Below, piece after piece: positions 48,007-60,688 of a stretch of 64,000 bases of DNA; position 1 is the stretch's first letter; every line of letters starts with the position of its first letter. The notes beneath the pieces were generated by a model. The model saw only the letters and a list, made by a program, of their open reading frames with translations, made no database searches and was not told the origin of the DNA. The translations under genes and the position numbers were made by a program. The stretch is from Adenanthera pavonina (taxonomy: Eukaryota; Streptophyta; Magnoliopsida; Fabales; Fabaceae). The stretch covers positions 2,807,501 through 2,871,500 of the forward strand of contig JAIVEN010000016.1 in assembly GCA_026686845.1 (NCBI GenBank). Direction: 5' to 3'.

Positions 48007-51000
48007 TTTTAATTTGAGTAAAATACTCTGACTACCTTTCTATATTGTCTTAATCACAAAAATCTCCCATCTATTTTGAAATAATACACCTTAATTCAAA
48101 CCATTAATCTAGTTAGCATTTTTTTAAAAGATTCTAAACTAAATTTAAAATTATATGAAAATAAATTTTATTTACTAATTTACCCTTCGATATTCTAAAC
48201 CCCTAATTCATCCAAGTCTCAATCGCACCAAATTGAGGAGATGAAACTTGCAACGGAGGAAAGACTGAACATGGCGACAACAAGAGCTACAGTGACGGCT
48301 AAAGCAATAGGGACAAGCAAGTTAAGTTCTGTAGACGAGGCACTCTCTCTTGGACATATTTGACCCCTTTATTCTTTTTAAATTGAAAAGGTTAAGTTAT
48401 AAAAGATTGAGAAATACGATCAAAACAACTATGAGGATATTAGTGGTCTGAATATTGGATTTTAAACTCCTATTGTCGAGCAAGGGTTTTAATGTCGTGA
48501 ACGGAGCTATGAACTGTTGTTGCTGTTGGATCCCCTTTTTGGATAATTTTCTTCCTTTCCATTAGCCTAACATATCTGAACCCAATATGTCCACAATGTT
48601 TTGGATATATTTCAACACAATATATGCCGTTTATTAATATAGTATAAGGACGATGGCAGCTCTTGTTATTGGATTACATTTTGGAAGTCAAGGGCCTTAG
48701 GAATTTGTGGAAAGTAAATATACAAAATGATATTTGTGGGGGAGGGGCTTAATGGTTGACTAGAAAAGTAACATCATCGTGGCACTAATAACATTGAAGC
48801 TTTTATATATATATATATAAAGACTAAGCACAACTCAATGCAATATATTATTATGTTAATTCTTGATTTTCAAAGATAACATATTCTATTTATTTTGAAT
48901 CATTTTATTTTATTATATTGTAAAAATTTTCATTTAATGCAGGATAACACCATTTATATTGAAGATATTGATAACTGGAATAAAAGTGAACCTCTTGTTG
49001 ATTAACTATATACTGAATTACTGATAGTGCTAAAGATTATGATAATAATGAGGTAGAAGAAAGTGGAGAAGGTGAAGGGACTGCTAGTGACTCTGCATTG
49101 AATAGGGTAGAAAATAGCGAAGACAGTGAACTAGAAATTGATCTTGATGGTTGTGAGAATTTTGCAAGTGGCAATGATGTAGAAAAACCTGAAATTCTTA
49201 ACGTTGTTAAGAATATGAAAGGAAAAAGATGTGAGAATGATGTTAATGACATAGTGAATTTAGAAAGAGACATGTTGTTTGTTAATGTTACTGAATTTAT
49301 GAATGTTTTGAGGGAATACATAATTCAAGAGAATTTTGACATAATTAAAGTAAAAAATGAGAAAGCAAAAATGACTGCTATTTGTGCTTTAGATGGTTGT
49401 CCGCAGAGAATTCATGCTTCTCCCACCCTAAATGGCATAACCTTTATGATAAAATCATATGAACCTAGGCACAATTGCATTAGATTAACCAATCAACCCA
49501 ATGCTACATCTACTTGGATAGCAAATAAGTTGAAAGGATCTTTGAATGCTTATCCTAATATGAGTTATGACTTAATGGATAATGAATTAACCATCAAATA
49601 TGGAGTTAAGGCCCATCGGATGCAACTATAGAGGGCAAGAAGAAAGGGAAGGGAGGAATGTGAAGGTTCTCATGTTGCAAGCTACAAGAAGATACCTAAA
49701 TATGAAGTGTGTGATGGTTTTATAAGGTTTTCTATGAATTTAAATTCTCATACCTATGAATGCAAAGCATGACAACTTAGTGGGTTGCTTTGCAAAGATG
49801 ATTTAGCTATCATTGTGTATATAAGAGTAAAGGTAGAAGATTATTGAGATGCTTATTACAGCAATACTAATTACATGGCAACTTATTCTCATTTAATTAG
49901 CCCTTCACCATATTTAAATATTGTGGAAGAAGAAGATATTCTTCTACCCTCATTCATTAGACTTCCAAGGAGGCCAAACAAAAAGTAGGAGAAGAGAAAA
50001 ATATGATGATGCACCATTAGATGCAAGATAAAGACTATCAACTGTCTAGTACACTAACTGTGGAGGGTTGTGAATATTGTATTTTATCCAATTTTTAATA
50101 TAAAATAATAAAAAGGTTTTCATTTAAGTATAATTTGATAAAGTGAAAATAAAAAAAATGTGTTTCCATTAGAGTTTAATTTGATAAAGAAAAAAATTTA
50201 AAAAAAAATTAAGAATCATAAAAATTAGTAGTTTCACAAAAGTAATCTTATTTTAAAGATATGGATTTCTCATTTATGAAATTTTCAAATCTTTTGAGAT
50301 TTGGATTTACAAAAAAAAATAAGAAAAGCTAAATAAAAATATATCACCAAAGATTAGGATTTGATTGGAGTATTATTGCAAATGAAAAATAATAATGGTA
50401 AAGATCAAATAAAAAGTAAATAATAAATTATTTGATTTGATTAAGTATTAATGATGATTTGCATTAGATTTTTTTTTCCCTATCTATATAAAGGAAAGGT
50501 AGGTCATGAGGAAAGGGGAGTAAAAAGAAGAAAATTGAAAGAGAGGGAAGGAGGAAAGGATGATTGAGGAAACAGGAAAAAAAAATATAGGAAAAGAGAT
50601 TGAGGGAAGGATGAAAGAGTTATTGAGAGAAGAAGAAAAGGAAAGAAAAATAGTGAGTTGGAGAGTTAGAGAATCAAAGAAAGAAAAAATGTGGGGGAGC
50701 CTTGAGAGGAAAAAAAAAAAGAGAGAGCGAGTTTGTCTCTTTATAATTTTTAGCATCCATTGTTCTCTTTATTATGAGATGACTTTTTATATCTATAAGT
50801 ATCTCTAATAAAGAAAAAAACATACTTTATATGTATGAGAGAGATCCATTCTTATTTATTTTGCTTTACTTTTTTTTCTTATTCTTTTGCATTACATCTA
50901 TAACCCTAAATCAATGATTTCATATTTAAAATTAACTTTGAATAGTAGTGACACTCTATTTTTTTATTATTTAATTTATTTTACAGTCTTGAAGCAAAAT

Positions 51001-53645
51001 TCTTATATATGTAGACCAATAACTTGAGTTGTTTATAGTCTCTCTATTTATATTTGAGGAAAAAGCAATAAGGTGAAGTAATATGATTCTTATTGAGAGA
51101 CTGATTTTACTTCTAAAAAAATTAATGAATAATAATGAGTATTGGTATGTGTTCATGACATCTTTGTTGAAGAATTTATTTATTTTGACAACATAATTCA
51201 ATATTTCCTCCTTTTTGTGTACATACATATCTTCGATGGTTTTAAAATAATATTCTTGTAGATGGAGGTAAAGTATAATTGGTGTGAATATTATATAATA
51301 TCAAACCATTAAAGTTGTGTGGTTCGTTACATTATTTTTCTCAACTACGATAACAAAGCTCTTTCATCTCTTACTTATAGTTTAGTTCTTATGATATTAC
51401 ACTATCATACAATCACCCATTATGAGATTGATGTTGTTATTAGAATATCACTATATGAAGTTTGTAGAACTTCTATAGATATTGATTTACTGTGTGTAAC
51501 ATAGATCTCCCTACTATACCAATATAATTATATATATTTTTTTGGATCTTGTGGTTGTTATTTTAGAAATTCAAATAAAAGATTTCTTAAATTTACAATT
51601 AAATACTTACTATAAATGAAAGATTTTTTTTTATAATAATTTTCTAATACATTTTTTTTAAAAAAATCGTATTGCGTAAGATTTTTGGAGCCTTCATGGA
51701 TATTTGAATTAATAAATTTACCACATGTTGTGATATGTCTCTACTAATATATTAGTCATATTATGCATTTTCTTTATGAAAAATATTTTTGAAATCAAAA
51801 TAATAAAGATTTTCTTAAATTTGATAAAGTTTTGCATATATTTTAAATAAAAATATTTTTTTAAATATAATTATATAATATATTTTCAAGTTATTTTAGA
51901 TGAGATTTTTAGAATTTCCATATGTATATAAATCAATTAGTGAGCACGTGTGATTTTGAAAATCTATGTGGATTTATTAACAAGTAATAAATAAATAGTT
52001 AAATAGTTTATATATATAATATATATAATTCAATTTTTGAAAATAAAAAATATATATAATTTTTTGTTAAAAAACACAAACTCATTAACATGAGTTTTTA
52101 AATTCGAACTACGTGGATTTTGCGGACATTTGAACTACATAGACTTTGATCCATATAATAGAATACATAGGACCTAGACTCTTATTCTGGGTCAAGTTCT
52201 CTTTTGTAAATAAATTTATTTTTTATCATTTAATTATTTTTTATATATGTGTTTTATAAAGGTAATTAAAATAAATTTAAGGCTACTTTAACTTTGTATA
52301 ATCAATTTAAGGTAATCATTTTTATGAGCAGATATTATGGGGTACCTAATAACTTCCCCATGACGCAATCGACTCCTAAACTCTTTATATTTTGTAAACC
52401 ATTTATTTTAAGGTTTTTTCAAAATTCCTCTTTTAAAAATTTTGATTGGGACTCTACTTTTATTTTAGCCTTTTGTTTTTGAAAAATTAAAAATAGAATA
52501 CAACAAGGTTAGGACAGGATAAAAGGACTTGTCAAAGAACTCCAATTAAAGTCAAGAGAAATAAACAAATAATATATTACCTTAATTTCTTATTGACAAT
52601 TACATGTAATATTTGTTTATTTTTTTATACTCATATATCTTTATAAGGAGTTTCAGCAAGTGCATCACAAAATTCAGTTAAGAAAGGAGCTCAAAACATA
52701 GATCAGTACAAGTCAAAAATTGAAGCTAAATGGATAAAGAAGATATGACACATCAAACTTATTATATTTGATGTCTTTTTGTAAAATATATTGGAATACT
52801 TTACTAAAATTTTCTTTTTGCTTGATGTTGATGAATATATCTGGTAGAATTCCTAACAATCATTCTTTTTCAACTGTTGCTCCTACATTTTCAGTTGCTT
52901 TGCCTAAATGGGATTGAAATCATGTTTTGTCTTTTTTCTTTCTTATCTAGTTAGTTCAAAATTATTAGATGTTTTAATTAATACATTTATTGGTATATAT
53001 ATTTTGTGTAGCACATTTTTGCTAGAATTTTTTTATGAAAGTAAGAGTTAGTTTTTTGGAAAATAGCTTTTCCTTTAATGTTTAAAATTGAGACAAAGCT
53101 TAAGTATTTTAACTCAAAGAAAATATTTAAAACTTATTAAAGTTTTGAGTAATTTTATTTTACTAATATATATTTAACTAAAGATATTTTCTGGCCCAAA
53201 AATAAACTAAATTTCAAATATTTTTTTAGCCAACATTTATGTTCAAAATATTACCAAAAATAAAATAAAAGTGTTAAAAAACTAAGATAATAAAATTACT
53301 TAACCTTATAATATGATCGAAATTGATCAATTTTATAGTCTAATAAAACAATTTAAAAATACATGTGACTAAAGTTAATTTTTTTGACTAAAGTTAATTT
53401 TTGGCTAACATAAATGTTTAAATAATTCTTAAATAATATTAGTGAAAGATAGGGGTATTTTTATCCAAAATAATGTGACCTAACGGTTGGATGATTAGAA
53501 ATGTTATCTTAGAAATAAAAGAGAGGTCTGTGTAATATAATTTTGTCTTTTAGGGGAGGTGTATATAAGTTTTCAAAATAGAGGGGATGCTTTTGTAATT
53601 AAGGTAAAATAAAAGGGACGTTGATGTATATTACTCTTTAAATTT
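48007..53645 (+). mobile_element. Mutator-like element (MULE) with defective transposase
   Basis: The left end (48016 onward) and the reverse complement of the right end (to 53636) match over about 80-90 bp: both start GAGTAA and share CTTAAT-ACAAAA and TCTATTTTGAAA. The flanking 9-mers TTTTAATTT (48007-48015) and TTTAAATTT (53637-53645) agree at 8 of 9 positions, the duplication length of Mutator elements, though the sequence is of low complexity. The 5.6-kb interior includes a MuDR-type transposase remnant (49098-50000) that lacks its catalytic core. The remaining interior is AT-rich without a recognised gene. Confidence 0.68.
49098..50000 (+). pseudogene. MuDR-type transposase with internal deletion
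   Basis: The open part (49098-49631) has an acidic start and then the plant MuDR N-terminal domain: KNEKAKMTAICALDGCPQRI, HASPTLNGITFMIKSYEPRH and STWIANKLKG. It stops at a TAG after AHRMQL, where homologues read on. The same frame then continues RARRKGREECEG to KKIPKYEV, and jumps to CDGFIRFSMNLNSHTYECKA, the start of the C-terminal SWIM zinc finger (QLSGLLCKDDLAII), followed by EDILLPSFIRLPRRPNKK. The DDE catalytic region that normally lies between is absent. Further stops replace tryptophan and other residues. It cannot be active. Confidence 0.8.
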
Positions 53646-53694
53646 CAAGTGTTCAATTAAAAATTATATATTATTTAATAATAATAATAATAAT

Positions 53695-54300
53695 AATACA
53701 ACTAGGGCTGTGCATAAAATTTGTGGTCCAGTCCAACCCGATTCTATTGGGCCAACCTGGCCGGGTTTCATTTTGGGTTGGGCCGGGCTTCGGGTTAGGT
53801 TGTTTTGTTCGGCCCAACACGAACTATATATAAATATATGTTTTATTTTAAAAATATATTATTATATATATATATTAATTGATTTTATAAGATTTTTTCT
53901 ATATATCTTATATAATACATTTATTATTTGATTACTATGAAAAACTTTGTAAGGTTTTGATATTTTAATTTTATTTAAAATTTTAAATTAATTTCTTTAT
54001 TTAATATTATATGAAAATAATGTATAGTTGTAAATATTTATAATTTTTAAGAAAATTAATTTCTATCCTAACATTATATTTTTTAAAAAATTTACTTTTA
54101 TATTAATAATTAAAATTTTTTTTATTAATACATAAAGTTAGTTTTTATTTTATTTTTAATATTTTAAAAAAATTATGTAGTACCGGGCCGGACCAACCCA
54201 GCCCGGTACCTAACCCGACCTAGCTCAGGTGTACATGGGCCGGGCTTCGGGCGGGGTAAAGTTCGGCCCAACCCGGCCCATGCACACTCCTAAATACAAC
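53695..54300. mobile_element. hAT-type MITE with perfect 8-bp target duplication
   Basis: The 590-bp element 53703-54292 begins TAGGGCTGTGCAT and ends, inverted, TAGGAGTGTGCAT. It is flanked by a perfect 8-bp duplication, AATACAAC (53695-53702 and 54293-54300), the length made by hAT transposases. Both ends are GC-rich with several GGGCCGGG/CCCGGCCC-like words, while the middle is almost pure A/T. It lies only about 60 bp from the right end of the MULE. Confidence 0.85.
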
Positions 54301-54585
54301 AAATAGATTATTCATGTTTTAACAATTATTATGCCATTATTAAAGATTATATGCTTAATTAGTGTTAAATTTTTAATTAAACATTATAATAAATATAAAT
54401 AATTTCATATAATTAGATTCAAATGAAATAAAATATTAAAATAATTCTTTAATCTAGACATATTGTTAAAAGTAAGTTAAAAACTATGAAAAATCGAGGC
54501 TGCTAGAAAATTAGAATTAACTCCCTTTTTTTATTGGTAGAAGGATCTACTTTAAAACAAGTGGATAACAGGTTTATAGAACATG

Positions 54586-54641
54586 GGCCTATCTTCATCT
54601 GGGCCAGTAACAGATTTCCAACCGAACCATGCTCTATATAT
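54586..54641 (+). promoter_or_regulatory. Promoter of the Borealin-related gene: two TGGGCC boxes and a TATA box
   Basis: ATGGGCC (near 54586) and CTGGGCC (near 54599) are site II elements, typically bound by TCP factors in genes active in dividing cells. They are followed by CTATATATT at about 54634-54642. Transcription would start near 54670. A leader intron may run from the donor ATG/GTAATG (near 54870) to an acceptor near 54995. The arrangement fits a cell-division gene. Confidence 0.5.
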
Positions 54642-55042
54642 TGACAAAAACAATAGTGCCCTTCTCAACCGATCTTCCTTGCGCCCGAATTATTTCATTT
54701 CATATTTTGTTGTCTGCTGATCTGCCTAGCGTTCGAAAACTCTTCCTTCTTACCTTCTCGAGAAGAAAGGGGAAAAAAGTGGCGGAGAGTTGGCACACTC
54801 CAATCTGCAAGCTCCGGTGAACGGCGACCTTCCATCGCGACATTCACTAGGCGGTCTGTGTTTTTACTTCCATGGTAATGACTCTGCAACCCTAATTTTA
54901 CATTTCGTTTTATGTCTTTGTCAGGTTTTATGTTATTTTTCTGTATTACAGCCATGTGTAGAATTACTCAACAGTTTAGCCTTTTGAATGAAAATAGGCT
55001 TCTCCCTGGAAACAATGAGACATTTGTTTTTTCTCCGTGAAA

Positions 55043-57152
55043 ATGGCAAAGCGAAGAGCCAAGAAAACAGTTAAAAGACCAGAATCGGTACCTGAATCCA
55101 ATGGGATCAGTACTGACGATCCCATGGAGCCTCAGGTTCAAACACAAGAAGCTCAATTTATTGACCTCGAACTCGAAGGTATATTCTTCGCATTGCTTGC
55201 ATTATGTTCCCTTTTGTCCACACGATTTAAGTATAAAAGCCCGATTGAGTAGATATTCAGAATATTTGTATTGTCCTAGTCCTATACAATGGTGAAACTT
55301 TATAGATACAAATTCCTCCGTTACACTCCACTTCCCTATGGAAGAGCCAAATTAAACTTTTTGTTTGTTATTTTCTTTTCATTAATAAATGAATGAATAA
55401 ATTCTCTAGGTCATTTCTTGGAAAATTTCATTCTAACTTGATGGATTTTTGTTAACCAGTCCAGCGACAAATTGCTGCCGTTAGGGCTGTGCGTGATGTG
55501 GAGATTGGACATTTACTGACTGAATTGCGTTTGCTTCGGTCATATTCTAACAAGGAACAACTCCAGAAATCCGTGCTACGATTCTTTGAAGAAAATTTCC
55601 CAGATCTTTCTATTGTTAATGATAAAGAGAATAAGAAATTTGAAGTGAAATGGAATGATAAAGACAGTAGATTGTCCATGAGCTGTGCTGATCAAAGAGA
55701 TGTACATGCTTCTTTTCTTCAAAGGTTGTCTATTGCTTATCCTGACTGCTCTGTTGCAATTCCTCCTTTGGGTGGCTATGAATATTCTAGCAAAGCAGGT
55801 ATTTTACTTTATGTTATGCATAAACTTGAAGGCTTCCTCTTATCTTTGGCATGGATTATAATTGACATTGGTTATTTGATTGGTTATAGGGAGAACAAGC
55901 CTTCTCGGTGCTGATAACTTGCATATCTACGAATTTGTATGTTCTGTTTGTGCTTTATGTTAATGCTTAAAGCAAAAGTTCATCTTGGGTTTAAAAAAAA
56001 AATAAACTCTTTGCCTCTGTCAGTGCATGCAGGCTTAGGGTGCATGATTCTTGCAAAAGGGCATGTAATATTATGCATTAGCAGGTTCTGAATGGACCAG
56101 ACTAGATCTTAGATTGGGCTTTAAGCTTTTTATCTTAAGAGACATGTGTCTTCTTGTTATGACTTAGGACGAAATGTTTTTTGTACAGGTTTGGCAGGAG
56201 CCATCTGAAACTCAGACTCTCGCAATGCAAGATGCTCTTCAGACGCCTATGGTTTGTATCTTCCCATTCTAACTAAAGTATTTTCTTCAGTTTTTCTTTG
56301 TTATCAGGCTTCTATTCAATATTTTGGGAGTTATTTATCTTTGTTGGCTGTTTTTAGATAGGACTTCAATTCTTGCATGATTTCTTGAAATACAGAATGT
56401 TCATATGGTTTAGTGAACAAATAATTTTTAGTTTTTCACTGACCGTATAATTGAACTTCAGGACTGAAAGTTGTTGTCAGCTTGTGCATATTACTTGTCC
56501 ATTAGTCAGTTCCCAAGATGTTCTGAAAATTATGTGCTATCAAGTATTATGAAATCAGTTACTCACTTGGAGTGCTTTCTCCATTTTAAGCATAAATTGA
56601 ATTAAATGACTTTGAGGGGAGTATTTTAAGGTTTGTGTAAGAGGGATTATAAAACGCCTAAAATTATTGTGAACTCTGGTATTTTGTTCTCTTAATTATA
56701 AGTTGGAGCTAAAGGGATGTCCATTTCGCTTTTGATTCTCAATAGTTTAAGATATTAATTTGACTATGATGAGATTGCAGGTGAGCAGTGAAAGATTGTC
56801 TGTCGGAATGACACCTAAAACACTTAGGGTGCCCAAACCTGGCGAGATGCTTCTCTCTGTCCATGGGTCGCCCCTGGGTGTTTACAAGGAAAACAACATG
56901 GAAGCCATACATGGTATGAAAAATGTCCAAGTTATCCCTGTATCCTGTTGTTTAAAGACTTCCTTTCCGTATTGCAAAAAGACGGAGTGGGTTGTCTTGT
57001 CCCGTATGTCTTAAATCTACTTATATTTCTGAACATACCTAATGCCTTCCCCTCTGAACTCTACATCTATTTATGTTCTATCACACCAGATGAAATAGAG
57101 TTTTTTTTTTTTGGGTTCTAATATTTGATATTTATTGTGATTTGCAGAATGA
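55043..57152 (+). CDS. BORR: Borealin-related chromosomal passenger complex subunit
   Basis: Exons 55043-55178, 55460-55798, 55890-55936, 56189-56251, 56781-56913 and 57148-57152 join in phase to 240 aa. The last exon supplies only the end of one codon and the TGA. The N-terminus is basic (MAKRRAKKTVKRPESVPES). Residues 46-93 form a charged helix (AVRDVEIGHLLTELRLLRSY, then VLRFFEENFP), the Nbl1/Borealin N-terminal region that binds INCENP and Survivin-like partners. The conserved C-terminal part reads TPKTLRVPKPGEMLLSVHGS and ends near MEAIHE. Borealin targets the Aurora kinase complex to centromeres during mitosis. An ATG at 55043 was preferred to the GTG two codons upstream. I recall the Arabidopsis orthologue as At4g39630. 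The last exon border is the least certain part. Confidence 0.82.
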
Positions 57153-58061
57153 TAGGAAGGTTGAATGCCTGCTAAATCTCTTAGCCTCTCATGCTGGTTC
57201 AAGAACTTTAAGAAAATCATGAAGTCTCCATGTGCTCTGGCCAATACCATGTTTGTTAGTACTTTAGATAAGGATTACTAAAAAAAAATTTTGGCTACCC
57301 TACCAGTAATTCTTACTATTTTTTTCGTTAAATCTTCTGAACTTCAGAGGTTGCGCCGACAGCCAAGAGGACCCAATGTGAAGGTTTATTTTGGCCTTCT
57401 AGCTTCCACAGATATTGGAATAGGATGCAGCTGGAAGACGGTCCTACCTAGCAGAAAAGTTGTCCGACTAACGTACGTGTTCTGTTTGATGTGCGTATGG
57501 CCAGATTGCGTTCTGAGAACCCTAGGTTGTTAAAGCGCTCTAATTTTTCTGTTGAAGTAATGAATTTCTTCCTTTTGAAATAGAGAAAGGTTATGCACTA
57601 CATAAAGGGGATCAATAGAAAAGATATAACCTACTCTCATTTAAATTCTAATTCAATATTCAATAATGGAAGGGATGATGATTACAACTACTAAAAGCAT
57701 ATTTCAAGAAAAAGATGAGTGTGCTCGGATGAATGCAGTTCCATGCACAAAGCTTGATAAGAAACAAAATTGTACATAACTGACGATAAGGTTGTGTCTG
57801 AGATTATACTTTGCATTGGACAATGTCTTCTCTTTGGGTCGGAACTGATTCAACTGGAATGAATACTTTAGATATAAATGACCAGAAATGTCCAAAAGTC
57901 AATACTGATCAATGCCTGATTTCCCTGCACCATGCATGTCTGAGGACGTAGATGGGGCATTAAATTTAACAGATGGCTACGATTCATCATAGGAAGGGAC
58001 GGTCCAGATTACATTGGAACACTGTCAGTTTCGGGTTTCAGCTATAAGCGGTGGCACACAG
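57153..58061. other. 3' flank of the Borealin-related gene
   Basis: Should contain the 3' untranslated region. A short frame at 57291-57533 has a possible acceptor (TTCAG at about 57347) but no recognised protein features. No other gene seen. Confidence 0.4.
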
Positions 58062-58500
58062 ATGGCAAATTGGGCCAAGCCAAGCTGAAAAGCCTGATTT
58101 GCTAAAAAGAGTTGAAGTTTCAAGCCCAAGCTCGTAGAATTGGTTTCACGGTCGGTCCGCAGGCTTATTTTAATTATTTTTCAATTTAAAAAAAAAATTA
58201 TATAGTTTTTAAATTAACACAACTAATTATCATCATAATTCATCAAAAGCTAACATAATATTTAAATTTTACAATTTATATGTCACTAATTAATAAAATA
58301 ATATATTTTTAAATATTTTAAACAATTAAAAAAAAAAAGAAACGGGTTCGAACCGGTTCGTGGCCAGTTCGGGCCAGCCCACCATAGGCTGAGTCCAAAA
58401 GCCTGACTTGTATTTTAACACTCAAAATTGAGGCTCAATCCACTTATTTCTTCGGGCTTTTTGGGTCAGCTTGTTGGACTTAATCCGTTTTGACAGCTCT
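58062..58500. mobile_element. Candidate hAT-like MITE
   Basis: GC-rich, GGGCC-containing ends surround an A/T core, as in the element at 53703-54292. Left TGGCAAATTGGGCCAAGCC and inverted right TGTCAAAACGGATTAAGTCC are partly similar. Similar heptamers CACACAG and AACACAG lie at the two ends and may be the duplicated target. Borders uncertain by several bases. Confidence 0.45.
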
Positions 58501-59340
58501 AAACACAGTGAAGCGGGTATGCAGTGGAAACAAATGGAATATCTTAATGCCTTTCCCTGTAATAATTAAAAAAGGAAAAACGGAACGTCTCAATCTTTTA
58601 AAAGTCAATATTATAGCTTAATCACTTTTTTTTGGGGGGTTCAGAGCTTAATGATTTATTAACCTTGCAAAATATTCCTATATAAAAAATTCAGAATAAT
58701 AATAATCTCAATAACAATATCATAAATAATAATATTCATGACATTAAATTAAAAAATAACATTAAGAAATCCAAATCCATTATACAAAAACATTAAGAAA
58801 ATTAGAAAGAAAATAAGAAATATTATATCTTGATCTTACATAAAAAAACTCTAAAAGTATAACATTACAATAAATTAAACACTCAATAAAAATAAAAAAT
58901 AGAAAAATAGAAAATTTGGTTCAATTTTGTTTATTTAGGTTTTTCAAAGTTAAAACCGAAGTGAATAAGTATAATTGCAATTTTTTTTAAAAATTAACTG
59001 AATCAGATTAAATAACCAAATAAAACAAACCAAATTGATCAAACTTAATTTGGTTCCATCTGGTATTCAATTTCAATTCGGTTTTGTACCTTAACGACCT
59101 CTTAACTATAATCTCATTTACATTCTCTTACCATTTATAATCGAACCAAATGAGCTATAAATATCCATAACTTCCAACTTTGGCCTCCTACCATTAACCT
59201 CCTAAATGAATTACTTTTAGGAGTTTTCTTATGTTTAATATCTATAACACTCAAAGTTTACATGTTATATAATCATGTGGATTAATTTTGCTATCTTTTT
59301 TTTGTAACTCCTAGAACAATTTTAGAATTTGCCTTCAGGC

Positions 59341-59602
59341 CTCATCACAAGTGATGAGCACAAGGTGCTCATCAAATTTGGGCCATCCAGATTAAATCTG
59401 AACAGTCCAGATTTATTATTTTTTATTTTGATTTTTTTTGCATAATAACAGTATTTTTTAAAAAAATAACAGCTGTAAAATTATATCTATTTTAAATTCT
59501 GTATTTAATAAAATAAAAAATATAATAAAATATGGATCGTCCAGACTAATCTGGACAGCCCAGATCTGATTAGCACAAGGTGCTCATCACAAGTGATGAG
59601 CA
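59341..59602. mobile_element. MITE-like inverted repeat with palindromic ends
   Basis: Both ends hold nested palindromes: CTCATCAC-AA-GTGATGAG and GAGCACAAGGTGCTC on the left, AGCACAAGGTGCT and GCTCATCACAAGTGATGAGC on the right. Next to them lie related inverted stretches (GGGCCATCCAGATTAAATCTG on the left; inverted right GGGCTGTCCAGATTAGTCTG). The 262 bp could fold into a cruciform. No coding capacity; target duplication not clear. Confidence 0.6.
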
Positions 59603-60688
59603 TCGAAGGAATATTCACAATTTTAATGATTAGAAGCCTATAAACAGAAGAGATATACTTTATATTTGCAACCTTTAAAATAAACAAGAATCACTCTCTC
59701 TATTTCATCTTTCTACACCTCTCTCTTGTATTTTCTTTTGGCCACCACTTCTCTTTTCAATTTAGTTGCATATATTTTCATTAGTTTTATAATAGTAATG
59801 ATTTTCTTTCATACAGTCAATTAAGAGTATATCAATTGTACTGTTTTTTGTTTTTTTGGCAATCAATATTGTTTCTTATTGGGTTTGTGATTATCAAGAC
59901 TTGCATATAAGTAATTGTCATGATGTTAACAAAAAAACAGTAATTGTCATGATATATATAAGTTGTTATCAAATCCATCAAATACTAAACGACACACTAG
60001 ACTAGATCCATCCAGGAGAATCATACATGCATGAAAATATATTTTATGTTTTTTATAATATAAAAATTATAATTATTTGTGTGAAAAAATATTTATAATA
60101 TTTTGTATATAATTATCATGTTTTTCAATCAAAATTAAACATTATAAATATATTTTATATATTAGCACAATGAACATATAAATTTTTTTTTGTCAATAAT
60201 TGCACAATTGTTTAATTAAATGATACATGTGTAGTATTTTTATTAATATATGTAACATTTTGCATATTACCTTATTAATAATACATATGAATATGTTAAT
60301 TTTTTATGTGTTGAATACTTGATTACTATAGATAACAAAATATATGTGATTAATTAATTTTTCAATTATATAATTTTATATTTTACTAATTATTTACTTG
60401 AAAAAATTGTACCAATTTATATTAAATTTTAGTTATAAATTTATTTTGTTATGAGTACAGAGTGTATCCGTACTTACAAATTTAATGCCCTCAATTACAA
60501 GAATAAACATGGAAAATTTGATTAAATCGAAAATAGCCCCGCAAAAGTCCACAACGCCCCTCTTGTCCATTGTTACTTTTATATATCTAATAATTAGGCA
60601 ATGTATTCTGGCAAAAAAAAAAAAAAGCAAGATATTGGTAATAAATAAAACTACGTTTTTTTTTCCAGTACTATGCGTGGACTGAACA

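Noticed and set aside
58345..58362. GGGTTCGAACCGG as a possible tRNA T-loop
   Set aside because: No acceptor stem or anticodon arm surrounds it. It is a palindrome within a MITE-like element.
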